Positions 47,396-56,241 of a stretch of DNA of 64,000 nt are shown here, piece by piece. Position 1 is the stretch's first letter. The number at the start of each line of letters is the position of its first letter. The DNA is from Hydrogenophaga sp. (GTDB lineage Bacteria; Pseudomonadota; Gammaproteobacteria; Burkholderiales; Burkholderiaceae_C), in NCBI RefSeq assembly GCF_026125825.1, contig NZ_JAHCKK010000007.1, forward strand, positions 1 to 64,000. The letters are read 5' to 3'. Position numbers and translations under genes: made by a program. The notes below the pieces were generated by a model. It saw only the letters and a list, made by a program, of their open reading frames with translations. It did no database searches and was not told where the DNA came from.

Positions 47396-50089
47396 GTGTC
47401 CACCCCCAAGACAAACCCTCTGAAAGGCCGAGGCCGGATCTGGCGATCCGACGCCTTTTTCGGCCTCGGGGTGGTGCTCGCCGTCTTCGCGTTGCACGCA
47501 GCGACCGATCTGTTCGACGGCCTGGAGCGCCGCTTCTACGACTTCGCCAGCTCGGCCAGCAGCCGGCTGCCGAGCGAGCGCATTGCCATCATTGCGATCG
47601 ACGACCAGAGCATTGCCAACATCGGGCGGTGGCCCTGGCCGCGCGAAGTGCATGCGGAGCTGATCGACCAGCTCAGCGCGGCCAAGGCCAAGACCATTGC
47701 TCACACGGCTTTCTTCTTCGAGCCACAGACCGATCGGGGCCTGACCCAGCTGCGGGCCTTGCGCGACCAGCTCGACGGCACGGCACCCGGCGCAGCGCTG
47801 CTGCCGGATCTGGGCGCGGTGTCGCGCCAGCGCCTGCTGGGCTTCATCGGCGAGGCCGAGCAGCGCCTGGATGCCGATGCCCGCCTTGTTGCCAGCATGG
47901 CGCGCGCGGGCAATGTGATCGTGCCCTCTGTGTTCACGCTGGGGGAGCCGCTGGGGCGGCCTGACGCGCCTTTGCCAGCCTTCGCTCAGCGCAGCGCGCT
48001 GGCCGACGACAGCGGCTTTGGCCTGCCAGCGCAACGCACCCAGCAGCCTTTGCCCGCCCTGGGCGAGGCCGCCAGCGGGGTGGGCCATCTCAACCAGATT
48101 CCCGATGCCGACGGCGCGGTGCGTCGGGAAGCGCTGCTGGTGGATTTCGACGGTTTCGCGGTCCCGTCCATGGCGCTGAGCGTGGCGGCGCACAGCCTGA
48201 ACCTGGGCATGGCCGATATCCGCCTGTGGCCAGGCGAGGGTGTGCAGCTGGGCCCGACCCGTCTGCAGACCGACGAGTCGGCGCGTCTGTTGCCGCAGTT
48301 CTACGCCGATCGCGACGGCAAGCCCGCCTTTGCGGTGGATTCCTTTTACGACGTGGTCTCGGGTCGCATCCCCGCCAGCAAGTACGCCGACAAGGTGGTC
48401 ATCATTGGTGCGACCGCCGCCGGCGTTGGCACGCTCTTCACCACCCCGGTGTCGCCGGCGATGTCTCCGGCGGCCATCCTGGCGCACGTCACCTCCAGCA
48501 TCGTCAACGGTCACTTCATCGCGCAACCGGCCTGGGGCGGTCTTGCGGTGCTGGGCGTGTTGCTGGTGGTCGTGGCGCATCTCGTGGTGCTGCTGCCTCG
48601 CCTGTCCGCTGCCGCCGGGGCCGCGGTGACGGGGGGGCTGTTCGTGCTCCTGCTGGGTGCCCAGTACCAGTTGCTGGCGTCGGCTTCCCTCTGGCTCCAG
48701 CTGGTCTTCCCGGTCGCGCTGCTTCTGATCGGGCACCTCGCGCTGACCACCCGGCGCTTCCTCGCCACCGAGGCGGGCAAGATCAAGGCGGACGAAGAGT
48801 CGGCTGAGACCAACCGCATGATGGGCCTGGCGTTGCAAGGGCAGGGACAACTCGACATGGCGTTCGACCGCCTGCGCCGCGTGCCCCCCAGTCCCTCGCT
48901 GATGGACAACCTCAGGCACCTCGCGCTGGATTTCGAACGCAAACGCCAGTTCAACAAGGCCGAAGCGGTGTACGAGCACATGGCGAAGTTCGACCGCACC
49001 GATGCGGATGTGCTGGCGCGCCTCCAGCGGGCCAAGAACCTGTCCGATACCGTGATGCTGGGTGCTGGTGCCGCGCATCCTGGGGGCACCCTGCTGATCG
49101 GTGATGGCGGGGTGGAGAAGCCGATGTTGGGGCGGTACCAGGTGGAGAAAGAGCTGGGCAAGGGCGCGATGGGCGTGGTGTACCAGGGCCGCGATCCGAA
49201 GATCGGCCGCACCGTGGCCATCAAGACGCTGGCGCTCAGCGCCGAGTTCGAAGGCACGGAGTTGGCCGACGTGCGCGAACGCTTCTTCCGGGAGGCCGAA
49301 ACCGCGGGTCGCCTGCAGCACCCCAACATCGTCACCATCTTCGATGCAGGCGAAGAGCATGACCTGGCCTATATTGCGATGGAGTTTCTGCAGGGCCACG
49401 ACCTTGCGGCGCACACGCGCGACGGGCAGTTGCTGCCGGTGGCGAGCGTGCTGTCCATCGGCGAGCGCGTGGCGCTGGCGCTGGACCATGCGCATCGTCA
49501 GCAGGTGGTGCATCGCGACATCAAACCCGCCAACGTGATGTACGACCCCGCCACCGACTCGGTGAAGGTCACCGACTTCGGCATCGCCCGCATCACGGGG
49601 TCGAGCAAGACCCGAACGGGCATGGTGCTGGGCACCCCGAGCTTCATGTCGCCCGAGCAACTGGCCGGCCAGCCCGTGGATGGTCGCTCGGACCTTTACT
49701 CGCTGGGCGTCATGCTGTTCCAGCTGCTCACCGGCACCCTGCCACTGCGCGGCGACTCGATGGCCGCGCTGATGTACCAGATCGCCAACCAGCCCGCGCC
49801 CGACGTGCGTGAAAGGCGCCCTGAATTGCCGCAGGAACTGGCCGATATACTGAGCAAGACCCTGTCGAAATCACCTGCGCAAAGGTATCAGACGGGGCTC
49901 GAAATCGCCGCCGACCTCCGCAAGACCATCGCCGCCCTGTCGTTGTCCCCCGACTTCCACCTGGCTCCACATGGCGTGCGCGCCTCAGAAGAGGGCAGCC
50001 ATGAAAACGAGGTGCTTGCCACAGTTGTCACGCGGGTGCCGGTTTCGTCGCGCGAGCCCGAGACAGTCAGCTTCGATATCCGCTTATAA
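47396..50089 (+). CDS. CHASE2-domain serine/threonine protein kinase
   Basis: Transmembrane Hanks-type kinase, 897 aa from GTG 47396. Domains in order: N-terminal transmembrane helix (about 20-38), extracytoplasmic CHASE2 sensor (about 40-375, starting LERRFYDF), three transmembrane helices (about 378-450), a short tetratricopeptide-like helical linker (about 465-540) and a kinase domain (about 575-840). Kinase motifs are complete: [14 protein letters not shown] (Lys607), [16 protein letters not shown], and [10 protein letters not shown] in the activation loop. GTG 47396 has GGAG 10 bases upstream; ATG 47387 would sit 1 base after it. It is followed by PP2C and FHA genes, its likely phosphatase and phosphopeptide reader. 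Confidence 0.92.
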   Translation: MSTPKTNPLKGRGRIWRSDAFFGLGVVLAVFALHAATDLFDGLERRFYDFASSASSRLPSERIAIIAIDDQSIANIGRWPWPREVHAELIDQLSAAKAKTIAHTAFFFEPQTDRGLTQLRALRDQLDGTAPGAALLPDLGAVSRQRLLGFIGEAEQRLDADARLVASMARAGNVIVPSVFTLGEPLGRPDAPLPAFAQRSALADDSGFGLPAQRTQQPLPALGEAASGVGHLNQIPDADGAVRREALLVDFDGFAVPSMALSVAAHSLNLGMADIRLWPGEGVQLGPTRLQTDESARLLPQFYADRDGKPAFAVDSFYDVVSGRIPASKYADKVVIIGATAAGVGTLFTTPVSPAMSPAAILAHVTSSIVNGHFIAQPAWGGLAVLGVLLVVVAHLVVLLPRLSAAAGAAVTGGLFVLLLGAQYQLLASASLWLQLVFPVALLLIGHLALTTRRFLATEAGKIKADEESAETNRMMGLALQGQGQLDMAFDRLRRVPPSPSLMDNLRHLALDFERKRQFNKAEAVYEHMAKFDRTDADVLARLQRAKNLSDTVMLGAGAAHPGGTLLIGDGGVEKPMLGRYQVEKELGKGAMGVVYQGRDPKIGRTVAIKTLALSAEFEGTELADVRERFFREAETAGRLQHPNIVTIFDAGEEHDLAYIAMEFLQGHDLAAHTRDGQLLPVASVLSIGERVALALDHAHRQQVVHRDIKPANVMYDPATDSVKVTDFGIARITGSSKTRTGMVLGTPSFMSPEQLAGQPVDGRSDLYSLGVMLFQLLTGTLPLRGDSMAALMYQIANQPAPDVRERRPELPQELADILSKTLSKSPAQRYQTGLEIAADLRKTIAALSLSPDFHLAPHGVRASEEGSHENEVLATVVTRVPVSSREPETVSFDIRL

Positions 50090-50099
50090 ATCCAACAAT

Positions 50100-50885
50100 A
50101 TGATATTTGAGTATTTTTGTCTGACAGATCCGGGTCTGGTCAGGGACAACAACGAGGACTCTGTCACCCTCGATCCCGAGAACCAGATCGTGGTGCTGGC
50201 CGATGGCATGGGCGGGTACAACGCAGGCGAAGTCGCGAGCGCCATGGCGACCACCTTCATCCGGACCGAGCTCGGGCGCTGGATGTCCGAAGGCGGCCAC
50301 GAGGCCAGCGCGCGTGAGCTCAAGCGCGCCATGGAAATCTGCATCGACAACGCCAACCGGTCCATCTTCAACGCCGCGAACTCCAACGCGCAGTACGCTG
50401 GCATGGGCACGACCCTGGTCATGGGCGTGTTCCACGGTGCGCGCGCCATGATCGGCCATGTGGGCGATTCGCGCTGCTACCGTTTGCGCACGGGCAGCTT
50501 TGTGCAGATCACGCGCGACCACTCCCTGCTGCAGGAGCAGATCGACGCCGGGCTCATCTCGCTGGAGCAAGCCCAGTACGCCACCCACAAGAACCTCGTC
50601 ACCCGCGCCCTGGGGGTGGAAGACACGGTGTTGCTGGAAGTCAACGAGTACCGAGTCGAGGACGAAGACCTCTATCTGTTCTGCTCCGATGGGCTCAGCG
50701 ACATGATGAGCGACGAGCGCATCGCCGCCATTCTGGTGACGGCGGGCACGCTGGAGGAAAAGGCGCAGGCCCTGGTGGATGGGGCCAACGACTGCGGAGG
50801 GCGCGACAATATTTCGGTGATACTGGCGTATGCTAGATCGAAGCCGATCCGCAAAGGCCTGCTCTCGCGGATGCTCGGCAAGTAG
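50100..50885 (+). CDS. PP2C-type serine/threonine phosphatase (Stp1-like)
   Basis: Metal-dependent phosphatase that should reverse the neighbouring kinase. The 261-aa product shows the PPM motifs: DNNEDS (motif 1), VLADGMGGYNAGEVAS with the metal-binding DGMGG, GTTLV, GHVGDSRCYRLR, LFCSDGLSDMM and GGRDNISVIL with the last metal Asp and Asn. ATG 50100 starts 10 bases after the kinase stop, and no strong ribosome site is visible, so coupling to the kinase is likely. Confidence 0.93.
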   Translation: MIFEYFCLTDPGLVRDNNEDSVTLDPENQIVVLADGMGGYNAGEVASAMATTFIRTELGRWMSEGGHEASARELKRAMEICIDNANRSIFNAANSNAQYAGMGTTLVMGVFHGARAMIGHVGDSRCYRLRTGSFVQITRDHSLLQEQIDAGLISLEQAQYATHKNLVTRALGVEDTVLLEVNEYRVEDEDLYLFCSDGLSDMMSDERIAAILVTAGTLEEKAQALVDGANDCGGRDNISVILAYARSKPIRKGLLSRMLGK

Positions 50886-50935
50886 TCACCAGCGCCATTT
50901 CAGAATTCAATCAATAGGTTCCAGAGGAGTCGGCC

Positions 50936-51565
50936 ATGCCGAAAATGATCGTTTCCATCGACGGTGTCGTCATCAAGGAAGTGCAACTCACGAAAGACCG
51001 CACCACGCTGGGCCGGCGTCCCTATAACGACATCGTGATCGACAACCTCGCGGTCAGCGGCGAGCACGCCGTGATGCAGATGTCCGGCATGGACGTGTTT
51101 CTCGAAGACCTCAACAGCACCAACGGCACGTACGTCAACGGCAAGGCGATCAAGAAGCAGCAGCTGCAGAACGGCGATGCCGTTGAAATCGGCAAGTACA
51201 AGATCAAGTTCGTGCACGAGGGTGCCAGCGAGACCTACGAAAAGACCACCGTCATCAACGCTGGCTCCGTGGTGGAGCCGGGCGACTCCCAAGGTGCCCC
51301 GCTGGGCAACGCCGCGATCAAGGTCATGTCCGGCACCGCGGCCGGCCGTGAAGTCCCCCTGGTCAAAGTGGTGACGACCATCGGCAAACCCGGCGTGGCG
51401 GTCGCGGCCATCACGCGCCGGCCCCATGGCTATGTGGTGGCTCTGGTCGAGGGCACGCAAAAGCCCACCATCAACGGGAATCCCATCGGGACCGATGCCG
51501 TGAACCTGCACCACGGCGACCTGCTGGAACTGGCCGGCACGCAGATGCAGTTCGTCCAGCACTGA
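50936..51565 (+). CDS. FHA-domain protein
   Basis: Phosphothreonine reader with a canonical N-terminal FHA domain (about residues 22-75: TLGRRPYNDIVIDN-AVSGEHA and LNSTNGTYVNG) and a second, degenerate FHA-like domain at about 125-208 (GREVPLVKVVTTIGKPGVAVA, PTINGNPI, LHHGDLLELAG) that keeps the fold pattern but lacks the Arg and Ser phosphate contacts. The 209-aa protein has no membrane segment. AGAGGAG lies 8 bases upstream. Operon position suggests it binds the phosphorylated kinase or shared targets. Confidence 0.92.
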   Translation: MPKMIVSIDGVVIKEVQLTKDRTTLGRRPYNDIVIDNLAVSGEHAVMQMSGMDVFLEDLNSTNGTYVNGKAIKKQQLQNGDAVEIGKYKIKFVHEGASETYEKTTVINAGSVVEPGDSQGAPLGNAAIKVMSGTAAGREVPLVKVVTTIGKPGVAVAAITRRPHGYVVALVEGTQKPTINGNPIGTDAVNLHHGDLLELAGTQMQFVQH

Positions 51566-51754
51566 GTCAAACCGGCCCGCGGGCCGTGGGCATGGCATCC
51601 ATCGGCAGAAATGCCAAAAAAGTCCTTTCCGGCGTCCAGTCAAACGGGTAGCCTTCGGCAGTCGGTTGTCGCCTCGGATCCTTGAGGCTGAGGCAGCCAG
51701 TTCCCCCTATCCAATGTGCCGGCAGTGCCGGCCATGCCACGCCAAAGCTGCCAC

Positions 51755-52558
51755 ATGAGGGTCCGTGTACTGGGGTGCTCTGGAGCCATTGCCCATGGTT
51801 GCCGAACCACCTCCTTTCTGCTCGACGACAACGTCCTGATCGACGCCGGCACCGGCGTGGGCGATCTGACGCTGGATGAGATGGCCCGGGTGGACCACGT
51901 CCTGCTCACCCATTCGCACCTGGATCACGTGGCCGCGCTGCCCCTCATGCTGGATGCCGTGGCTGCCCGCCGCATGGCCAGCGGCGCCGCTCCGCTGCAA
52001 GTTCATGCCCTGCCCGGCACCATCGCCGCGCTCAAGGTGCATATCTTCAACAACCTGATCTGGCCTGATTTCTCTGCCATACCCAGCGTGGACACGCCGC
52101 TCATGCGCTTCGTCTCCATCGCCGTTGGGGAGGTGCTCCATGTCGGCGGCAAGGCGGTCGAGGTCTTGCCTGCCGTGCACACCGTGCCGGCGGTCGGTTT
52201 CGCCGCTGCGAGCGCCTCGGGCCACTGGGTCTTCAGCGGCGACACCGGGCGCAACCCGGCATTCTGGCAGCGGGTCAATCAGTTGCCAGTGGCCCTTCTG
52301 GTGATCGAAACCGCCTTCAGCGACCGCGAGCACGCGCTGGCGCAGCGCAGCCTTCACCTGGCCCCCGGCCTGCTGGCTCAGGAACTGGAGCAGATCGATG
52401 CAAGCCAGCGCTATCCGATCTACATCACCCACACCAAGCCTGCGGAAACCGGCCTGATCATGGAAGAGATCCGCCGTTTCGACGAAGCGCCCCACCGCTC
52501 GACCGATGCGCGCCACGACATCCGGTGGCTCAGCGCCGGGCAGACTTTCGAACTGTGA
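51755..52558 (+). CDS. Metallo-beta-lactamase-fold protein, class II cyclic-nucleotide phosphodiesterase-like
   Basis: 267-aa MBL-fold hydrolase. Metal motif THSHLDHVAALPL (about residues 52-64) plus downstream His, Asp (FSGDTGRNP) and His (ITHTKP) complete the binuclear site. The MRVRVLGCSGAIAHG start and IETAFSDREHALAQRSLHLAP segment match the class II cAMP phosphodiesterase (CpdP/PDE1-like) group, so cAMP hydrolysis is a reasonable but unproven assignment. ATG 51755 begins the conserved strand. The 189 bases after the FHA gene hold no gene or clear terminator, so operon membership is uncertain. Confidence 0.82.
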   Translation: MRVRVLGCSGAIAHGCRTTSFLLDDNVLIDAGTGVGDLTLDEMARVDHVLLTHSHLDHVAALPLMLDAVAARRMASGAAPLQVHALPGTIAALKVHIFNNLIWPDFSAIPSVDTPLMRFVSIAVGEVLHVGGKAVEVLPAVHTVPAVGFAAASASGHWVFSGDTGRNPAFWQRVNQLPVALLVIETAFSDREHALAQRSLHLAPGLLAQELEQIDASQRYPIYITHTKPAETGLIMEEIRRFDEAPHRSTDARHDIRWLSAGQTFEL

Positions 52559-52583
52559 CAAAACCCGTCGCCCGACGGTGAGG

Positions 52584-52634
52584 TGACAAAAAATGTCAGC
52601 CACTTTCCGTGGCATGGGTCACCAAATGTCACCA
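52584..52634. promoter_or_regulatory. TGACA/TGTCA repeats upstream of the pilin promoter
   Basis: TGACA-AAAAA-TGTCA palindrome (52584-52598) and a second GTCACC-AAAT-GTCACC repeat (about 52618-52634), 50-100 bases upstream of the sigma-54 promoter. The location fits an upstream activating sequence for a PilR-type enhancer-binding protein. Confidence 0.4.
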
Positions 52635-52683
52635 GGTCCGAGTAAAGCGTGAAAAAGACCTCAAAAACGGGGGCATTTCCGGC

Positions 52684-52699
52684 TGGCACGGGGTCTGCT
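52684..52699 (+). promoter_or_regulatory. Sigma-54 promoter of pilA
   Basis: TGGCACG-GGGT-CTGCT: the -24 GG (52685-52686) and -12 GC (52697-52698) are exactly 10 bp apart, as required for RpoN. It lies 49 bases upstream of the pilin ATG. Sigma-54 control of pilA by PilSR is known in related bacteria. Confidence 0.82.
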
Positions 52700-52747
52700 C
52701 ATAGGGACGTGTACACCCTCCCAACCTCGCCTTCCAAGGAGTTCTCC

Positions 52748-53227
52748 ATGAAATTCAATCGTGCCGTCCAAAAAGGTTTCACCCTGATCGAACTGATGAT
52801 CGTGGTGGCCATCATTGGCATTTTGGCTGCCGTTGCGCTGCCCGCTTATCAAGATTACACGGTGCGCGCGCGCGTGACTGAAGGCCTGACCCTGGCGGGC
52901 TCCGCCAAGACGGCCGTTTCAGAAAACGCGGCCAACGGCGCACCCTTTGGCAATGGTTGGGTCCAGCCGACCCCCACCACCAACGTTCAATCCGTGACGA
53001 TGGCCTCCAACAACGGTGAAATCACGATCACGTACACCGGCCGTGTGGGTGCGGGCAACCCAACGCTGGTGTTGGCACCGCGCGATGGCGCCAACGCGCT
53101 TCAAGAGAATGTGGTGCCCACGACGGGCTCGATTACCTGGTTCTGCAATGCACAAGGCGCCAACGCATCGCGTGGCACGGCGGGCACGCTGGCACCCCGA
53201 TTCGTGCCTGCGGATTGCCGCGGTTAA
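52748..53227 (+). CDS. pilA: Type IV major pilin PilA
   Basis: Structural subunit of type IV pili. The 159-aa prepilin has a 10-residue leader ending KG, cleaved before Phe11, with Glu15 at mature position 5 ([20 protein letters not shown]) and a hydrophobic helix. The C-terminal disulfide loop is bounded by Cys133 and Cys157, near the end as usual. AAGGAG is 8 bases before ATG 52748. It has its own sigma-54 promoter and terminator. The next gene, an oligosaccharyltransferase, suggests the pilin is O-glycosylated. Confidence 0.95.
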   Translation: MKFNRAVQKGFTLIELMIVVAIIGILAAVALPAYQDYTVRARVTEGLTLAGSAKTAVSENAANGAPFGNGWVQPTPTTNVQSVTMASNNGEITITYTGRVGAGNPTLVLAPRDGANALQENVVPTTGSITWFCNAQGANASRGTAGTLAPRFVPADCRG

Positions 53228-53243
53228 GATCTTCGAGATTTCG

Positions 53244-53272
53244 AATAGGGCGCGCAAGCGCCCTATTTTTTT
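53244..53272 (+). terminator. Intrinsic terminator after pilA
   Basis: AATAGGGCGC-GCAA-GCGCCCTATT, a perfect 10-bp stem with GNRA-type loop followed by a T tract, starting 17 bases past the pilA stop. It should separate high pilin expression from the downstream glycosylation genes, with some readthrough possible. Confidence 0.93.
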
Positions 53273-53297
53273 ACTCGTTCCAAGTTAGGCCTTGACC

Positions 53298-54941
53298 ATG
53301 CGAGTGCACGCGATTCAGGCGCCGTCGGCGGCATTGCTGGTGCTCCTGGTGCTCAACTTTGTCTGGCCACGCAGCGTGCTGCCCTCACTCATGGTGACGC
53401 CGTTCCTGATGGGGGCTGGTACCCTGGCGCTGTCCGGCCTTGCCTTCCGGCCGGTGTTGTCAAGAGCCACCGGCGCCTGGCTGGCCATGTCCTTGCTGGC
53501 CATTGGCTTGAGTCAGCAGCCGGAACCACTGGCTCTGATCGCCTTGGCCGCGGCGGCCATCGGGGCCTGGATCGCAATCGCTCTAGGACAAGAGTTCGAC
53601 GCCCGACGCGATTTGCTGACCGGCGTGATGTGGGCCTTGGTAGCGGGCATGGTGATCAACACGCTGGTCGCAGGCTTGCAGTACGTCGATGTGGAGCGCG
53701 CGCTGTACCCCTGGGTCAGTCAAAACGCCTCCGGTCGGCCTTATGGCAATCTGCGCCAGGCGAATCATCTCGCCACGTTCTCGACCATCGGCCTGTTGGC
53801 GGTCTGGTGGCTGTATCGCGAGGCTCGCTTGTCGGTGCGCATGGTCTGCACGTTGGCGCTGCTGGCGATCTTGGGCGTGGCATTCTCGGCGTCACGAACC
53901 GGGCTGCTCGAGTTGGTGGTTCTCTCCGGGTTCATGTTGCTTTGGCGCAAATCGGCAAGGCCCCTGGAATTGGCTGTCTTTGTGTTGGCGCCGGTTTGGA
54001 TGATGCTGCTCGTTGAGTGTCTGCAGTTCGGCGCTGTTCTGCTGGGCCATGAATTGGAAGGCATTCGCGGACGCGACTCCGCTTCAACCCGTTTGGTCTA
54101 CTGGCAGGAAGCGTGGTCTTTGGCTTTGCAACACCCGATCAACGGGGTGGGCTGGGGCAATCTGGCCTTTGCGCGGGTGTCTGAATTGCCTTTCAACGCC
54201 CGTGTGGAAAGCACCGCCAACGCACACAACCTTGTCATGCATCTGTTGGCGGAAACGGGTTTTGCGATCACATTTTTCGTGCTCGCGCCTGTGGCGTGGG
54301 CTCTATGGAGGCGGCCGCCGTGGCGCTTGTCAGGCAGCAATGCCCGATGGGCGTGGATGGTGATCGCCGTCGTGGGCGCGCACAGCCTGTTGGAGTATCC
54401 GCTGTGGTACATGAATTTTCTGATCCCCACGGCATTCGCCTTCGGGCTGCTGTTGTCGTTTGAGCCGACGCCCACCCCTTCGGTCAGGGGCCTGCCCAAG
54501 GCGCTGACCGTGTTTGCCTCGTGCCTGCTCCTGGTGGGGGCAGCGTTGGCACTTTACGACTACTTGCGTGTGGCCAGTGCTTTTGACGAGGACAACCGTG
54601 CATCGGCAGATCTTGCCAAGGTGGCCTCGATCCAGAGCACGTTTTTCTACCGCCACTACGCTGATCGGGCGCTGCTGGAGCGTGTGCCTCTCACCGACGC
54701 GAATGCAGCAGAGATGCTCAAGGTGACCACCAGGCTGTTGAACGAGGGACCCAATCCCCTTGTTTTCTGGGTTCGCGTGGGGGCACTCTGCCGCCTGGGG
54801 GAGACCTTGCAGGCAAGAGAAGTCGCTGCGCTGTATGGCAAGGCGTTTCCCAAGTCGCATGCCGAGTTCATGCAGGTCAATGGCCAAGCTGTGTTGACGG
54901 CCTGTGGACTGCTTCCGAACCCCGGCGCCATCGTGCCGTGA
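53298..54941 (+). CDS. PglL/PilO-family pilin O-oligosaccharyltransferase
   Basis: Inner-membrane enzyme that transfers a lipid-linked glycan onto pilin Ser/Thr. The 547-aa product has about 12 predicted helices, a Wzy_C (O-antigen ligase-like) core and the PglL hallmark YGNLRQANHLAT (His about residue 155), plus the LLEYPLWYMNFLIPTAF segment. A C-terminal soluble region (about 425-547) resembles the PglL_C helical repeats. ATG 53298 is used; a TTG 6 bases upstream is in frame. Proximity to pilA supports pilin as substrate; O-antigen ligase is the less likely alternative. Confidence 0.85.
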   Translation: MRVHAIQAPSAALLVLLVLNFVWPRSVLPSLMVTPFLMGAGTLALSGLAFRPVLSRATGAWLAMSLLAIGLSQQPEPLALIALAAAAIGAWIAIALGQEFDARRDLLTGVMWALVAGMVINTLVAGLQYVDVERALYPWVSQNASGRPYGNLRQANHLATFSTIGLLAVWWLYREARLSVRMVCTLALLAILGVAFSASRTGLLELVVLSGFMLLWRKSARPLELAVFVLAPVWMMLLVECLQFGAVLLGHELEGIRGRDSASTRLVYWQEAWSLALQHPINGVGWGNLAFARVSELPFNARVESTANAHNLVMHLLAETGFAITFFVLAPVAWALWRRPPWRLSGSNARWAWMVIAVVGAHSLLEYPLWYMNFLIPTAFAFGLLLSFEPTPTPSVRGLPKALTVFASCLLLVGAALALYDYLRVASAFDEDNRASADLAKVASIQSTFFYRHYADRALLERVPLTDANAAEMLKVTTRLLNEGPNPLVFWVRVGALCRLGETLQAREVAALYGKAFPKSHAEFMQVNGQAVLTACGLLPNPGAIVP

Positions 54942-55693
54942 CCTCATCCGCGTCCAAAAGCGCCACGTCTCTTGCGCTTTCCCTCGCCCTGTCCCTTCTT
55001 GTGCTGCTGGGCGGTGTGTGGGTGGTGCTCACCGTTTGGTACCCTCGATCGTTCTGGTCTGTCTCTGGTATTGGCAGGATAGGCGCGTACGCCGTGGGGG
55101 TGCACCTGGGGCTCACTGCGCTGCTGATCCTTCCATGGCGCAGCCGTGGCAGGGAGGGATCCCGGGTGCAGTTTGATGTCGCCGTGCTCACGTGGATCCT
55201 CATCGCTGCGGCGCTGCTCAGTCTGTCCGTCTTGGCAAGTGGGCGTCCGGTGGCCCTGGTCTACGCGGTTGATCGGGTGACTTTGGTCCGCGCCAATGAA
55301 ATACGAGCCTCGGAACTTGCCACGCTGGGCAGCATTGGCCCAGGTTTGAGGTGGTCAGGGCCGTTGCCCCTATGGGCCACCTCTCCCTCCAAAGATGCCG
55401 ACCGCCTCGACGCCATTCAACTCGCCATCGCCGGGTTCGACCTCCCTCAGCGTCCCGCTCGTTGGGAGCCCGTTCAGCTGCATCGGGCGCTGATTGTGCA
55501 GAGTGCGAAGCATGTCTCGTCGCTGAAAAGGGCACGGCACCAACCACACTCAGATGCTGTGATTCGCGAGTTGGGCCTGTCTCACTATCTGCCGATGGAT
55601 GGCGTCACCGGGCACTGGGTCCTCGCGGTGGACACGCAACTTCGAAATTACGTCCCGATCGAACTTGACGAGCCCGTTGCCCCGGAGAAGTGA
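54938..55693 (+). CDS. Type IV pilin accessory protein (TfpX/TfpZ-like)
   Basis: 251-aa inner-membrane protein: three predicted helices in the first half (about 14-35, 43-64 and 80-100) and a periplasmic C-terminal domain. Pattern and location behind pilA and an oligosaccharyltransferase match TfpX/TfpZ-type proteins, which assist assembly of particular pilin types. GTG 54938 overlaps the previous stop (GTGA). Its last 46 bases overlap the 3' end of moaC on the other strand. The family call rests largely on synteny and topology. Confidence 0.7.
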   Translation: MTSSASKSATSLALSLALSLLVLLGGVWVVLTVWYPRSFWSVSGIGRIGAYAVGVHLGLTALLILPWRSRGREGSRVQFDVAVLTWILIAAALLSLSVLASGRPVALVYAVDRVTLVRANEIRASELATLGSIGPGLRWSGPLPLWATSPSKDADRLDAIQLAIAGFDLPQRPARWEPVQLHRALIVQSAKHVSSLKRARHQPHSDAVIRELGLSHYLPMDGVTGHWVLAVDTQLRNYVPIELDEPVAPEK

Positions 55694-56184
55694 TCGGCCA
55701 GGTAGTGCCCACTCTTTCCCCCCCGCTTCTCCACCAGCCGCACGCCCCCCATCACCATCCCCCGGTCTACCGCCTTGCACATGTCGTAGATGGTGAGCAA
55801 TGCGACCGACACCGCGGACAGCGCCTCCATTTCCACACCGGTCTGGCCGGTGCATTCGGTGGTCGCGCGGCAGAGGACGCTATGGGCGTCGGCTTCGATC
55901 TCGAACTCCACTGCCACCCGGGTCAGTGCGATCGGGTGGCACAAGGGGATGAGGTCGCTGGTCTTCTTGGCGGCCTGGATGCCCGCGATGCGCGCGATGC
56001 CGATCACGTCTCCCTTTTTGGCGTTGCCCGCCTGGATCAGCGCCAGCGTGGCCGGCAGCATGGTGATGCGGCCTTCGGCGACGGCAACCCGGTGGGTGCT
56101 GGCCTTGGCCGCGACGTCGACCATGTGGGCCTGCCCCTGGGCGTCGAAGTGGGTCAGGGCAGTTGAAGCTTTTGTATCGGTCAT
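55648..56184 (-). CDS. moaC: Cyclic pyranopterin monophosphate synthase MoaC
   Basis: Second step of molybdenum cofactor biosynthesis, converting 3',8-cyclo-GTP to cyclic pyranopterin monophosphate. The 178-aa product has the family segments [51 protein letters not shown] and [14 protein letters not shown] 56184 starts MTDTKAS; an upstream start would be 17 codons longer with no conserved content. The C-terminal tail beyond KSG is about 17 residues longer than usual and forms the overlap with the convergent pilin accessory gene. The M48 protease gene is divergent 58 bases away. Confidence 0.94.
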   Translation of the reverse strand: MTDTKASTALTHFDAQGQAHMVDVAAKASTHRVAVAEGRITMLPATLALIQAGNAKKGDVIGIARIAGIQAAKKTSDLIPLCHPIALTRVAVEFEIEADAHSVLCRATTECTGQTGVEMEALSAVSVALLTIYDMCKAVDRGMVMGGVRLVEKRGGKSGHYLADHFSGATGSSSSIGT

Positions 56185-56241
56185 GGGGGCTTGTTTCGCG
56201 GGCTTTACAGAACCGTCAGGCGTTGGCGGCATCATACGGGG

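Noticed and set aside
51566-51754. Possible riboswitch or cyclic-di-GMP element before the MBL gene
   Set aside because: Short stems such as CCTC/GAGG exist, but none of the conserved aptamer motifs I know is present.
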